A DNA stretch of 64,000 bases, taken from positions 1 to 64,000 of the forward strand of contig JAUZPI010000008.1 in NCBI GenBank assembly GCA_030706015.1. Reading direction: 5' to 3'. The DNA comes from Bacillota bacterium. Lineage in GTDB: Bacteria; Bacillota; Clostridia; Clostridiales; Clostridiaceae. The position numbers were made by a program, and so were the translations under genes. The notes beneath the pieces are model-generated. The model saw only the letters and a list, made by a program, of their open reading frames with translations, had not been told where the DNA came from and made no database searches. This document shows, piece after piece, positions 1 to 8,025 of this stretch. Position 1 is the stretch's first letter, and the number at the start of each line of letters is the position of its first letter.

Positions 1-1
1 A

Positions 2-439
2 TTCAATATGAGTGATACAAGCACCTTAATCAGATGGTATCAGACAGAGCAGGAAATAAAGAATGATCCGAATATTCAAATTCCTATCAGCAGTGAGGAT
101 ATCGAAACGGTGAGAAAAGATACCAAGGGGACAGTTCCAGAGGATAGGTTAAAAGTAATTGCAAGAAATAGAAAAATATCAGAATATGCTAAGGAAATGC
201 TATCTGCACAGTCTGCACTAAGTAAATCAAATTTTGATGCTGTAGCAAGTAGATTTTTAACTATTTCTATAGAGGAAGGTCTAGAGAGTAAGGATATATT
301 ATTAAATGTCTTGGCCTTGGTAGACAGACGAGTGGGAAAAAAGCGACTTTTAAATATGGCTGAGAAAATGAAGTTGAAGCATCCAATTGTACAGTATTTT
401 TATGAACTGCGGCTTAGTACTCTTGGCAGGGGGAATTAG
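2..439 (+). CDS. SF0329-like hypothetical protein, C-terminal part (5' end may be cut by window edge)
   Basis: The reading frame is open to the left edge and contains an ATG at 8, so the true start may lie outside the window. The last ~60 residues carry a Leu-rich stretch followed by DRRVGKKRL and a HPIVQYFYELR ending. This resembles the C-terminus of the uncharacterised SF0329-type proteins, which are longer than the 143 residues visible from the ATG. No catalytic motif is visible and the function is unknown. The family match is from memory of the C-terminal motif only. Confidence 0.55.
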   Translation, partial: FNMSDTSTLIRWYQTEQEIKNDPNIQIPISSEDIETVRKDTKGTVPEDRLKVIARNRKISEYAKEMLSAQSALSKSNFDAVASRFLTISIEEGLESKDILLNVLALVDRRVGKKRLLNMAEKMKLKHPIVQYFYELRLSTLGRGN

Positions 440-448
440 TTTCACGGA

Positions 449-486
449 ATAGCGCCATCTTTAGCTCGAGACGAAGGGATGGCTAT
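449..486 (+). terminator. Hairpin after the first gene, possible weak terminator
   Basis: The arms ATAGcGCCATC and GATGGCTAT pair around a ~18-nt loop, with one bulged base. No clear U-run follows, so termination is uncertain. The right arm includes an ATG at 479 that would extend the next gene. This is one reason to prefer that gene's downstream start. Confidence 0.3.
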
Positions 487-538
487 AAAAACATTTCCAC
501 GCCTGACCTTTAAACTGATATTAATGGAGGGAAAAGGT

Positions 539-1348
539 ATGAAAAAGAATCCTAATCACAGAACTAACATTATAGGTGCTGGGGAAGTTGGTTATGCCAT
601 TTCGGTTGATATGGACAAGAACAACATTCATGAAATTAACAGTTCTTTTTGGGATACTAAAGGAAACGAGGTTATAGGTACAACTGCACTTCCTAAGTAC
701 GGATCATTTATTTCTGAGGAAAAATGCCATCTTTTTGGCGATGTATCAGGGAAAAAGTTGTTAGAAATAGGCTGCGGCACCGGGCATTCTCTAAAGTATC
801 ATGGAGACCGCAAAGCTTCTGAACTATGGGGAATAGATATTTCAGAAAAGCAAATAGAAAAAGCTAGGGAATATTTATCATCGCATGGTTTTTCTGCAAA
901 ATTGATTTGTTCACCAATGGAAGAAGACTGTGGAATACCTATAGATTATTTTGACTATGTGTATTCGATTTACGGTGTAGGTTGGACTACTGAACTTGAA
1001 AGTACTTTTTGTAGGATTGCTTCTTACATAAAAAAAGATGGTATATTTATTTTCAGTTGGTCTCACCCAATACATAAATGCGTTGCTATGGAAAATGATT
1101 TGCTTATCTTTAAAAAAAGTTATTTTGATGAATTTTGGTACTCTGTATCTCTTGAGGGAGGATCAATATCTTTATCGGATCGCAAACTATCAACCTATAT
1201 CAATGCATTATCAAAAGCAGGATTTATCATTGACGAAATGATTGAAGAATCTGACGATGATATTATTCAATTATATAAGGAGAGTGACTATGCTAAAAAA
1301 GCCAAAATGCTTCCTGTAACATTTGTAATCAAAGCAAGAAAGTTATAG
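539..1348 (+). CDS. Class I SAM-dependent methyltransferase
   Basis: A 269-residue protein starting at the ATG at 539, which has a good ribosome site (GGAGGG) just upstream; an in-frame ATG at 479 lacks one. The Rossmann-fold SAM site is visible as LLEIGCGTGHSLKY, followed by the acidic ribose-binding strand end in LWGIDIS and a later motif around DYFDYVYSIYGVGW. This is the layout of small-molecule methyltransferases of the UbiE/Methyltransf_11/25 type. The substrate cannot be inferred. The gene stands alone between a hypothetical fragment and decayed sequence. Confidence 0.8.
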   Translation: MKKNPNHRTNIIGAGEVGYAISVDMDKNNIHEINSSFWDTKGNEVIGTTALPKYGSFISEEKCHLFGDVSGKKLLEIGCGTGHSLKYHGDRKASELWGIDISEKQIEKAREYLSSHGFSAKLICSPMEEDCGIPIDYFDYVYSIYGVGWTTELESTFCRIASYIKKDGIFIFSWSHPIHKCVAMENDLLIFKKSYFDEFWYSVSLEGGSISLSDRKLSTYINALSKAGFIIDEMIEESDDDIIQLYKESDYAKKAKMLPVTFVIKARKL

Positions 1349-1399
1349 CAATCCGTTATTCAATATAGTGGGAGACGCTGAAGTTATACAAATAACGCT

Positions 1400-1596
1400 A
1401 GCAATGTATAGTTGGTATTACCACCAGCCTCTATTAATGGAATAGAAGCTGTGGTCAATTCAGCTCACTATAGAGCTGTTAAGTTTGCTATTTAGGCCAA
1501 TAATCTGATGCATTAGAGGCTGCTCAGCAAAATATTAGAATGAATTCTACAAGCTCCGGGACTAATTCATTTGGAAATTACTTGAGCAATGCCTAA
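1400..1596 (+). pseudogene. Short decayed coding remnant, unidentified
   Basis: The gap from 1,349 to 1,668 contains two protein-like stretches in different frames. The first reads NGIEAVVNSAHYRAVKFAI and then meets a TAG. The second, shifted by one base, reads DALEAAQQNIRMNSTSSG and continues to a TAA at about 1,596. Together they look like one small protein broken by a nonsense codon and a frameshift. I do not recognise the family. Nothing else is seen in this gap. Confidence 0.4.
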
Positions 1597-1668
1597 AATA
1601 TATGTAACGAAGCCAACAAATATAGCAAAAGGATAGGTTTATGCAAAAGTAAACTAGAGTGTAATAAG

Positions 1669-2712
1669 CTAATTACGGTAAATTATGCTTACAATTATAT
1701 TAGTAATCTCTGAGGTATTATTACAAAGCATAAATTCATGAGTTAAGCCTGAATCTGCGTAGTTTATTACAATTAAGTCATCTTTAACAGTTTCAAAAAC
1801 TTTGTTATTTATGGTACAGTTAAATCCACCATTTACAGTATAAAAACAAATTGCTGCTAAATCTTTATTTAATGGAGTTTTATATTCAAATTTAAGCTGT
1901 TTGCCAGGACTAATATTAAGATGAAGTAAGTCACCATTATAATTTTCCCTTGTCATTAAATTAAAAACAGTAGCTTTACCATAGGTCTTAGTATTCCAAT
2001 CCCCCATAAAGTGATCTTGCTCAAAGGGATTAAGTAGTTTCTCGTATTTATTTTCATGGTGGAGAGTTATTTGTCCTTCTATAACCATGAATTTACGGGA
2101 GACCTCTGGCAGACTACTAAAAGTAGATTCTGGTATATCAATTTTAGCAACGCCCAATCTCCATAAAAAGTTTCTGCTGGCATAATCAGAATTTAACGGA
2201 TATGTTGTCAATTCTGTAGCCATGCCTCCAGACCAAAAGGTTGGCTTATAATTTTCCTGCCTTATTAAATCTATATTTATACCCTCATATTTCATTAAAT
2301 AATAAGGTTCCCTTTCTGTAACTTCCTCCTCGATTGTCCATCCTTGAGATAAATAAAAATTCAAAGCACTTTTATTTGCCATTACGCATTTCAATGTTAA
2401 GGGTAATCCCACTATCTTTACAGCCTTATTTATCAATGCTTTTCCTACTCCACACCTTTTAAAATTTGAGGAAACAAATAAATTGTGAATAAATTTATCT
2501 TGTTCCCAAATTGAAACAAACCCTGCAATCTCATTGATTATTTTTGCTGTAAATATTAATTCTCCCTCGGTACTACTATCAAAATCCTCTAATTTTATGC
2601 TATCATACTCCATCCAATTGAAATGTTCTTGTCTTGAGGTTAAAAAAATCTTTCGTAGTTTATCATATTCTTCTTTTTGAGCCTTTTGTATATAAATATA
2701 ATTTTTATTCAT
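1669..2712 (-). CDS. GNAT acetyltransferase fused to HutD/Ves domain
   Basis: A 347-residue protein with two unrelated domains. Residues ~5-140 form a GNAT N-acetyltransferase with the acetyl-CoA loop FKRCGVGKALINKA and a late ALNFYLSQGW strand. Residues ~155-347 match the HutD/Ves cupin-like family: WSGGMATELTTYP, FLWRLGVAKID, FSSLPEVSRKFMVIEG and GDWNTKTYGKATVFNLM are its conserved stretches. HutD proteins are linked to histidine utilisation in other bacteria, but no hut gene is visible here. The start has an AAGGAGA ribosome site. The acetyl acceptor is unknown. Confidence 0.8.
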   Translation of the reverse strand: MNKNYIYIQKAQKEEYDKLRKIFLTSRQEHFNWMEYDSIKLEDFDSSTEGELIFTAKIINEIAGFVSIWEQDKFIHNLFVSSNFKRCGVGKALINKAVKIVGLPLTLKCVMANKSALNFYLSQGWTIEEEVTEREPYYLMKYEGINIDLIRQENYKPTFWSGGMATELTTYPLNSDYASRNFLWRLGVAKIDIPESTFSSLPEVSRKFMVIEGQITLHHENKYEKLLNPFEQDHFMGDWNTKTYGKATVFNLMTRENYNGDLLHLNISPGKQLKFEYKTPLNKDLAAICFYTVNGGFNCTINNKVFETVKDDLIVINYADSGLTHEFMLCNNTSEITNIIVSIIYRN

Positions 2713-3101
2713 TATATTTTCTCCTTTCCTGCTGTTCCTAAAGCCTGTATATCTTTTTTAATTGACTCTATACTTGGCAAAACATTACCTTCGTAACTAT
2801 TTATATAACCTATTTTACGACAAATAATCAATTTTGAACATTATTCTTTAATAGAGCCTTCAACCCTTAACCCCCGCTTGTAGAAGGGTGGGTATTACGG
2901 GTGGTAGTCATCGGATAAATTTATCAAAACAGATGATAATTCCTATAAAGAAAATTGATATTTTAGCCGTAATATGTAGTATAATATTTGTTAGAATAAC
3001 AAGCAAACAAAGTGTTGATTAGCTTTCTAAAGTAAACACTATTTGGGTTAAAGTGTACAAGTAGTGATTTTTAATATACTAACGGAAGAGGAATAAAAGA
3101 G
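2713..3101. other. Intergenic region with an imperfect C/G-rich hairpin
   Basis: This 389-bp gap lies between divergent genes. The only structure I see is at 2,871-2,892, where CCCCCGCTT and AAGGGTGGG form an imperfect stem (7 of 9 pairs) around a 4-nt loop, in otherwise AT-rich DNA. A TATAAT hexamer lies near 2,990, but the nearest -35-like hexamer is 19 bp away, so the promoter of the downstream methyltransferase is not certain. Confidence 0.35.
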
Positions 3102-3878
3102 ATGACAATGCATTTGGAAAAATACTATAATAAATTTTGTGAGGACAAAAGATTAACCAGAAGATATGGACAAGTTGAATACATCACTTCCTTGAAGTAT
3201 ATTCATGAGTTCCTAGAAAATAATGAAAATGCAAAAATTTTAGATGTGGGTGCTGGGACAGGCAGATATTCTGTACAATTAGCTAACGAAGGCTATGATG
3301 TCACTGCAATAGAACTTGTGAAGCATAATCTAGGAATTTTAAAGTCTAAAGGAAGTTCAGTAAAAGCAATGCAGGGAACAGCCTTAGATTTATCAAGATT
3401 TTCAGAAAATACTTTTGATATGACGTTAATCTTTGGACCAATGTATCATTTATATAAATTTGAGGACAAAGTAAAAGCGCTGCAGGAGGCAAAAAGAGTA
3501 ACTAAGCCTGGTGGTGTTATACTAGTAGCATACTGCATGAATGAATATAGCGTATTAACCTATGGATTTAAAGAAAACAATATTCGTGAAAGTATTGCTA
3601 ATGGGAAGCTTACTAAGGATTTTCATGTTATATCGGAACCAGAAGATTTATATGATTATGTAAGGCTTGAAGATATTAATAAAATAAATGAGGAAGCTGG
3701 AATACAAAGGGTAAAAATAATTGCAGCAGATGGACCAGCTAATTATATGAGACCTATTATAAATGCTATGGATGATGATACCTTTCAGCTTTTCATTAAT
3801 TATCATTTTTCCACCTGTGAAAGACCAGAGCTTCTGGGAGCAAGCGCACATACCCTAGACATTCTAAGAAAAGAATAA
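3102..3878 (+). CDS. Class I SAM-dependent methyltransferase
   Basis: A 258-residue enzyme. The SAM-binding loop is ILDVGAGTGRYSVQLA (residues ~45-60), followed by VTAIELV at the end of strand 2, MTLIFGPMYHL for motif post-I and EAKRVTKPGGVILVAY for motif III. This is the common Methyltransf_11-like layout and the substrate is not predictable. The C-terminal ~30 codons recur as a fragment at 9,640-9,746 with mostly synonymous differences, showing that a paralogue once existed nearby. It is followed by copy 1 of the dispersed terminator repeat. Confidence 0.8.
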   Translation: MTMHLEKYYNKFCEDKRLTRRYGQVEYITSLKYIHEFLENNENAKILDVGAGTGRYSVQLANEGYDVTAIELVKHNLGILKSKGSSVKAMQGTALDLSRFSENTFDMTLIFGPMYHLYKFEDKVKALQEAKRVTKPGGVILVAYCMNEYSVLTYGFKENNIRESIANGKLTKDFHVISEPEDLYDYVRLEDINKINEEAGIQRVKIIAADGPANYMRPIINAMDDDTFQLFINYHFSTCERPELLGASAHTLDILRKE

Positions 3879-3900
3879 AAGAATAAATACCGTATTATAA

Positions 3901-3955
3901 ATTAAGGCAAAAGAAATCACTATTTACACAGGAGTCAATAGTGATTTCTTTTTTA
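3901..3955. repeat. Dispersed terminator repeat, copy 1
   Basis: A perfect 14-bp stem (AAGAAATCACTATT at 3,911-3,924 and its complement at 3,937-3,950) with a 12-nt loop and a run of T. It is a textbook intrinsic terminator, and the A-rich left flank means it can work in both directions. Near-identical copies lie at 7,946-8,000 and 12,239-12,287. The left flank ATTAAGGCAAAA is shared with copy 2. Confidence 0.85.
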
Positions 3956-4044
3956 TTACAAGATTTGCAGGATAATGCTAGATATATGTGTAATTAATAG
4001 TTATGATTTAAGTATGTAAAGTATATTGAATTTGGAGGTTAAAA

Positions 4045-4794
4045 ATGTTTTTATTTACTATCACAACCTTTCCAGATGAAAGGCAGAGTGAAGAAAACTA
4101 TAAAAAGTTTGAAGAAGAGCAGGATTTATATTTCGGAACATTAATTAAGAATGGTCAAATTCTTCCCAATGATTGCAACACCATATTTGAAGGAGATAAG
4201 TATATAACTTATGCTTTAGCGCCTGAAGAGAATTCCTTTAGCATGAATTATGCAAATAAGTATGTGAAAGAGAACTATGAAAAATTATTAAGGATTTCAA
4301 GAACAAAACCGAAAATCAAGCTTTTAGGAAAATCAAAGGACTATATGGAGGCCTGCACCTGTCAGTCACCAAGCTGGTATATGTTATATTCTGACTATAC
4401 AATCAATGAGTCGCCAGTGGTATGTGGTGACTGTGGGCGTACAGTACCATTATATAAACTGCCGAAGATATTAGAAGAGGATGAGTATTGGTCAGTTTTA
4501 AGCTGGCAGAGGGCATATAATGCTTGTGATGAGCTATTTATGGCAGGAATCGGAGAGCGGTTTGCATATCAACGAATTTCAAAGCCAACAAATGATTTGT
4601 ATAAACTAGGCAAAGAGTTGTGTGAAGCTTTTGAAAAGGCTCTTGGAAAGCCATTCTATTACTACTTATTTAAATATTATTCACCACACAAATCTACTTG
4701 TCCTAAATGTGGGGGGCCATGTAAACTTGACAGTGAAAATAAATCTTTCATTGATTATCGTTGTGATAATTGCAGGTTAGTTGGTGATTTATAG
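4045..4794 (+). CDS. DUF2310 zinc-ribbon-containing protein
   Basis: A 249-residue protein starting at an ATG with a TTTGGAGG ribosome site. It has an N-terminal half without recognisable motifs, then two pairs of metal-ligand cysteines: a CTC...CGDCG group around residues 109-132 and CPKCGGPC...CDNC in the last 25 residues, the latter a classical zinc ribbon. The pattern and length agree with DUF2310, described as possibly nucleic-acid-binding. It is monocistronic, with a terminator hairpin ~90 bp downstream. The function is unknown. Confidence 0.75.
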   Translation: MFLFTITTFPDERQSEENYKKFEEEQDLYFGTLIKNGQILPNDCNTIFEGDKYITYALAPEENSFSMNYANKYVKENYEKLLRISRTKPKIKLLGKSKDYMEACTCQSPSWYMLYSDYTINESPVVCGDCGRTVPLYKLPKILEEDEYWSVLSWQRAYNACDELFMAGIGERFAYQRISKPTNDLYKLGKELCEAFEKALGKPFYYYLFKYYSPHKSTCPKCGGPCKLDSENKSFIDYRCDNCRLVGDL

Positions 4795-4882
4795 AAGGGA
4801 AAATATAAGGGTGAGCAATCCTTAGAACATTTATTTTGTTTCAGGGCTATTGGATGAATTTAACAATTTAATTTAAGAGATT

Positions 4883-4916
4883 AAAGCACTATTCTTGGTC
4901 GGATGGGTGCTTTTTC
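4883..4916. terminator. Intrinsic terminator after the DUF2310 gene
   Basis: AAAGCAC (4,883-4,889) pairs with GTGCTTT (4,907-4,913) and is followed by TTTCTTTTT. The hairpin also overlaps the 3' end of the small reverse-strand frame at 4,889-5,050. Confidence 0.6.
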
Positions 4917-5050
4917 TTTTTGCTATTAAGTTCTATATGGATACCAAGAAATTTAATCTTGATAATTAATTTAGAAATAAAAAGATTATGTTTTAAGACT
5001 AATCTAATAATATAGATAGTAGTAATACTTTTTATCATTAATTCTAGCAT
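4889..5050 (-). CDS. Putative small basic membrane-associated protein
   Basis: A 53-codon frame starting at the ATG complementary to 5,048-5,050. Its ribosome site is provided by an unusual G9 tract (AAGGGGGGGGGATT on the reverse strand). The product has a hydrophobic Ile/Leu-rich N-terminal half (MLELMIKSITTIYIIRLVL) and a lysine-rich tail ending KKKKHPSDQE. This layout is seen in small clostridial membrane peptides and some holin-like toxins. I cannot name a family. It lies 16 nt downstream of an even smaller frame, and the pair could be translated together. Confidence 0.4.
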   Translation of the reverse strand: MLELMIKSITTIYIIRLVLKHNLFISKLIIKIKFLGIHIELNSKKKKHPSDQE

Positions 5051-5066
5051 ATCCAATCCCCCCCCC

Positions 5067-5132
5067 TTAGCTATGGTGAAATAGTTCACTAATATTCCAG
5101 GAGGATAAAACGTTAAAAACCTCCGTAGCCAT
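5067..5132 (-). CDS. Tiny frame upstream of the small basic protein
   Basis: A 21-codon frame (MATEVFNVLSSWNISELFHH...) beginning at the ATG complementary to 5,130-5,132, preceded by GTAGTAGG on the reverse strand. It stops 16 nt before the next frame, across the G9 tract. Inside it, GGAGG and CCTCC segments can pair into a hairpin. It could be a leader peptide, or the N-terminus of one protein joined to the downstream frame by slippage on the homopolymer. Evidence is limited to composition and spacing. Confidence 0.3.
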   Translation of the reverse strand: MATEVFNVLSSWNISELFHHS

Positions 5133-5353
5133 CCTACTACGAATTTTAAAATATTATTTTAGAATTATACCATATTTATGCAGAATATATACACAAGAAT
5201 ATAATGTAAAAACCTCATTTAGAATAGTTACTGAGAACCATATCATAAAAATAATCTCCAGTTCCAATTGCAAAGAGTGTGTAGAGAAATTCCAAGGTTA
5301 AGTTGATTTTCAAATTAATATTATTAGTTGATATTATAAATACTTCAATGTAA

Positions 5354-5371
5354 ATTAGAAGGTTATCTAAT
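5354..5371. promoter_or_regulatory. Operator-like palindrome 1 upstream of the PfkB-type gene
   Basis: The 18-bp near-palindrome ATTAGAAggttATCTAAT. A second, perfect version lies 164 bp downstream at 5,518-5,535. Thirty-odd bases after this copy there is a ribosome site (GAAGGAG) and a TTG-started frame of 23 codons, MKIIDIVG... (5,403-5,474). That frame looks like the first residues of a sugar kinase and then ends. The rest of 5,133-5,535 shows no gene. Confidence 0.45.
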
Positions 5372-5485
5372 ATCGTGAAATAAAAGAAAGAAGGAGTTAA
5401 GTTTGAAGATAATTGATATTGTAGGGTTTTATAGGGCTTGTGCAGCGAAACTTAACTTATACACCAATAAATAATGTAGATAGTG

Positions 5486-5535
5486 TTGACTTCAATTTAA
5501 AATAGGTGTATGTTTAAATTAGATGATTATCTAAT
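5486..5535 (+). promoter_or_regulatory. SigA-type promoter with overlapping operator palindrome 2
   Basis: TTGACT (5,486-5,491), a 17-bp spacer and TATGTT (5,509-5,514) form a plausible vegetative promoter. Immediately after the -10 comes ATTAGATgattATCTAAT (5,518-5,535), a perfect 7-bp-arm palindrome over the expected transcription start, the usual position for a repressor site. No regulator gene is adjacent, so the binding protein is unknown; GntR- or LacI-type sites have this size. Confidence 0.5.
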
Positions 5536-6354
5536 TTGAATAAGGAAGCTTTATGGAGAATTAAGGTTGTTGGATGTATGGACCCTGGTAAATCATTAAA
5601 TCTTAATAGACTTGGTATTGAAACCACATTGCATACTGTATTTGGAGCAGATCAGCCAGGGGAATTTATCGAGAATTATTTAAAAAAAGAAAATTTGAAC
5701 TTTATTAAAGATATTGATCCTGCAGGTACAAATACCCATATCAATATTATGGATAAGCAAGGCAATAGACATCCAATTCATATCATAGAACCAAGTTTTA
5801 ATCCGAAAATTGATCTTGATAGATTAGAACAGGTGATTAAGAAACAGGATTATATTGCGTTAAATGTGAATAATTATTGTAGAAAAGTCATCCCTATTAT
5901 AAAAAAACACCATAAAACTATCTGGTGCGATCTCGGAGACTATGAAGTGGATAATGCATATTTTAATGATTTTTTTGAAGTAAGTACTCATGTGACCATG
6001 AGTGGAATAAAATTAAAAGATCAATATAACGTACTTAAAAATACGATTGAAAAAGGGAAAAGGTTAGCTGTTATAACCAATGGTTCAGAGGGCTCAATCG
6101 CACAAACAGACAAAGGAGAATTCATAGAAACTCCTATCATTAAAGAGTACAAGATGGTTGATACAAATGGTGCAGGAGACAGCTTTTTTGCTGGTTTATT
6201 ATATGGTGCTATTAACGGATATTCCATCAAAAAGTCTTTACAAATTGCTACAATAGTTGCTGGACTAACAATTAATAGCACAGAACTTTTCAACCGGAAA
6301 CTTTCATGTGAATTAGTTGAAAACGAATATCAGAAGTATTTCTCTAAAGATTGA
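5536..6354 (+). CDS. PfkB-family sugar kinase with shortened N-terminus
   Basis: The C-terminal two-thirds are a good ribokinase/PfkB domain: the anion-hole and catalytic base motif DTNGAGDSFFAGLL is intact, preceded by a nucleotide-site strand (LAVITNGSEG). At 272 residues from a TTG, it is shorter than the usual ~300-320. The expected N-terminal sugar-binding GG motif is compressed into MDPGKSLNLNRLGIETT. The TTG abuts an operator and has no ribosome site, and a better-placed ATG at 5,553 runs into a stop after three codons. The 5' end therefore looks damaged. The ATP-binding half may be real, but activity is doubtful. Confidence 0.55.
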   Translation: MNKEALWRIKVVGCMDPGKSLNLNRLGIETTLHTVFGADQPGEFIENYLKKENLNFIKDIDPAGTNTHINIMDKQGNRHPIHIIEPSFNPKIDLDRLEQVIKKQDYIALNVNNYCRKVIPIIKKHHKTIWCDLGDYEVDNAYFNDFFEVSTHVTMSGIKLKDQYNVLKNTIEKGKRLAVITNGSEGSIAQTDKGEFIETPIIKEYKMVDTNGAGDSFFAGLLYGAINGYSIKKSLQIATIVAGLTINSTELFNRKLSCELVENEYQKYFSKD

Positions 6355-6494
6355 AATATCCACTTGAAAAAAATAGTTATGAACTGGCATAATATGGGAT
6401 TTTAAACTTAAAGGATAAGAAACTAAAGAAAGTGGCCAGTTGAGTTGTAATTTTAAACCAACATATTTAATTCATTATTGAAGGAGAGAGGAAA

Positions 6495-7586
6495 ATGAGC
6501 TTTTCAGATGAAAGAAGAAAAAATCAATTAAGTTTTATTTGTTCAGAAAGTGAGCTTGAGGTTGGCAGTTTAGAAGGATTTCCTTTAAGTGCAAAGGAAC
6601 TTCAACAAATAGATGAAACTTCTGACTATGTTGTCAAAGTATTCAATAGTGGTCTAACAGCTCAGGTCTATAAATTAAAGATTAATCATAAATTCTATAA
6701 TTTAAAGAAAAAAAGAGACAAGATACTTGTACAAAATATTGATGGACAAACGTCATTTTTAAATGAAGTTCAGCGTAGACAAGATTTTCATCATCTAAAA
6801 TTGAAGAACAGTGAAGGCTTTAGCGGGATAGTAGATACACTATATGCAAGTTTTAAAAAGGGCATTATACTTTCGCCTTGGATTGAAGGTAAACATATAG
6901 TTGAATGGAACTATAAAAAATATGAAAGCCTTTTTAGTACGTTACTCAACATGGAGTTTAATGGGATATTTGAATGGGATTTATGTAGTGGAAATTTACT
7001 ATACATAGGAAATCATATTATGCTTTTTGATTTTGGATATGCATATCCATTTGATGTATTAACCCAGTTTAATTCTGACGGTTTGGAAAACCCATTATTT
7101 CATATGGTTGAGAGATTTGAATCAAGATTCTTTATGCAGTACCTTATGGAGTTAGAATCAGAGACCAATAAAGAAACGATGATTAATGCTTATAAGGAAG
7201 AGAAGGAAGTAGCTCTTACTATTTACAAAAAGAAGCTAGAATATATCAAGAAAAACAATGGCAGTCAAAACGTTATCGAATGGTTACTCAAAATAATATT
7301 GTCGTGGGAGGAAGGTGTAAGTTCAATTAGTAAATTAGAAGAACTATATAAAAGAGAAGCTTTTAGATCTTATGTATTGGATATAGGTGATGATGTAGGT
7401 GGACAAAGTTGTACAAAAAGTACAATAAAGAAAGTAAATAGGGTACTAAAACTGATAGAAGAGGATTACCAATTTCTAAAAAATAGTGGAGGATTATTTT
7501 TTGGAGATGAAAAACTTGATAAATTTCAGCTTACTGAAAAGTATAAGGTAATTTATGAGTTAGTTATTAAGTATCAATTATCGTAA
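6495..7586 (+). CDS. Protein-kinase-like fold protein (phosphotransferase-like)
   Basis: A 363-residue protein with a strong GAAGGAGAGAGG ribosome site. Motifs of a kinase fold appear in order: a glycine-loop-like GLTAQVYKLKI near residue 53 and a Lys-rich strand (YNLKKKRD). Next come a catalytic loop FEWDLCSGNLLYI (Asp and Asn in place) and a metal-binding DFG in MLFDFGYAY. The remaining ~170 residues are helical and unrecognised. It resembles bacterial aminoglycoside/choline-kinase-like enzymes more than Ser/Thr kinases. The substrate is unknown. Confidence 0.55.
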   Translation: MSFSDERRKNQLSFICSESELEVGSLEGFPLSAKELQQIDETSDYVVKVFNSGLTAQVYKLKINHKFYNLKKKRDKILVQNIDGQTSFLNEVQRRQDFHHLKLKNSEGFSGIVDTLYASFKKGIILSPWIEGKHIVEWNYKKYESLFSTLLNMEFNGIFEWDLCSGNLLYIGNHIMLFDFGYAYPFDVLTQFNSDGLENPLFHMVERFESRFFMQYLMELESETNKETMINAYKEEKEVALTIYKKKLEYIKKNNGSQNVIEWLLKIILSWEEGVSSISKLEELYKREAFRSYVLDIGDDVGGQSCTKSTIKKVNRVLKLIEEDYQFLKNSGGLFFGDEKLDKFQLTEKYKVIYELVIKYQLS

Positions 7587-7672
7587 AAATGAAAAACTTC
7601 AAATAAATGATAATCAAACTTTTAAGTATAAGGTAAATAGTAATTTCTAGTACAGATTATTTACATAATCTT

Positions 7673-7701
7673 CATTGCATTAAAATACACCTAATGCAAT
7701 G
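7673..7701. other. Perfect 9-bp inverted repeat in a gene-poor gap
   Basis: CATTGCATT and AATGCAATG flank an 11-nt AT-rich loop. No T-run follows, so it is more likely a protein site or a recombination scar than a terminator. The gap from 7,587 to 7,761 also contains a degenerate echo of the preceding gene's 3' end (ATGAAAAACTT and AAGTATAAGGTAA shared with ~7,510-7,550). Confidence 0.35.
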
Positions 7702-7761
7702 ATCATGAACTGCTAGGGATGGGAATTTCCGTGAAAATTTTCTTTATTAGCTCAAATTCTA

Positions 7762-7950
7762 TTGTCCCAATTTATTCGTCGCAGGCGATTAACTATGGCT
7801 GCAATAGATATTAATAAGGGTGAAAAATCTACTAGACAAGGTGAAAGTTTTATATCAGCTCCAAGTATTGTATTTGAAGTTGTTTCAAAAAGTACTGCAA
7901 CTCATGAGTATATAACAAAATTCGATGTTTATTCTAAACAATTATATTAA
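7762..7950 (+). pseudogene. Fragment of a Uma2-family (DUF820) endonuclease-like gene
   Basis: About 60 codons. The stretch SAPSIVFEVVSKSTATHEYITKFDVYSK matches the central catalytic region of Uma2 proteins (PD-(D/E)XK fold; usually APDLVIEVLSPST...KFxxY). Intact Uma2 proteins are ~180-200 residues; both ends are missing here. The frame opens with a TTG without a ribosome site and stops exactly where copy 2 of the terminator repeat begins, suggesting a recombination break. Confidence 0.6.
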
Positions 7951-8000
7951 GGCAAAAAGAAATCACTATTTACAAATGATTCAATAGTGATTTCTTTTTT
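7946..8000. repeat. Dispersed terminator repeat, copy 2
   Basis: The same 14-bp stem as the copies at 3,901 and 12,239. Its loop (TTACAAATGATTC region) is identical to copy 3, and its left flank ATTAAGGCAAAA matches copy 1, so it looks like a junction of the two contexts. It separates the Uma2 fragment from the nrdJ remnant. Confidence 0.8.
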
Positions 8001-8025
8001 CATTATATAGTAAATATTCTTTTAT

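Noticed and set aside
2871..2925. Mobile-element end or structured RNA
   Set aside because: Only one imperfect hairpin is present, with no partner end, target duplication or covariation evidence.
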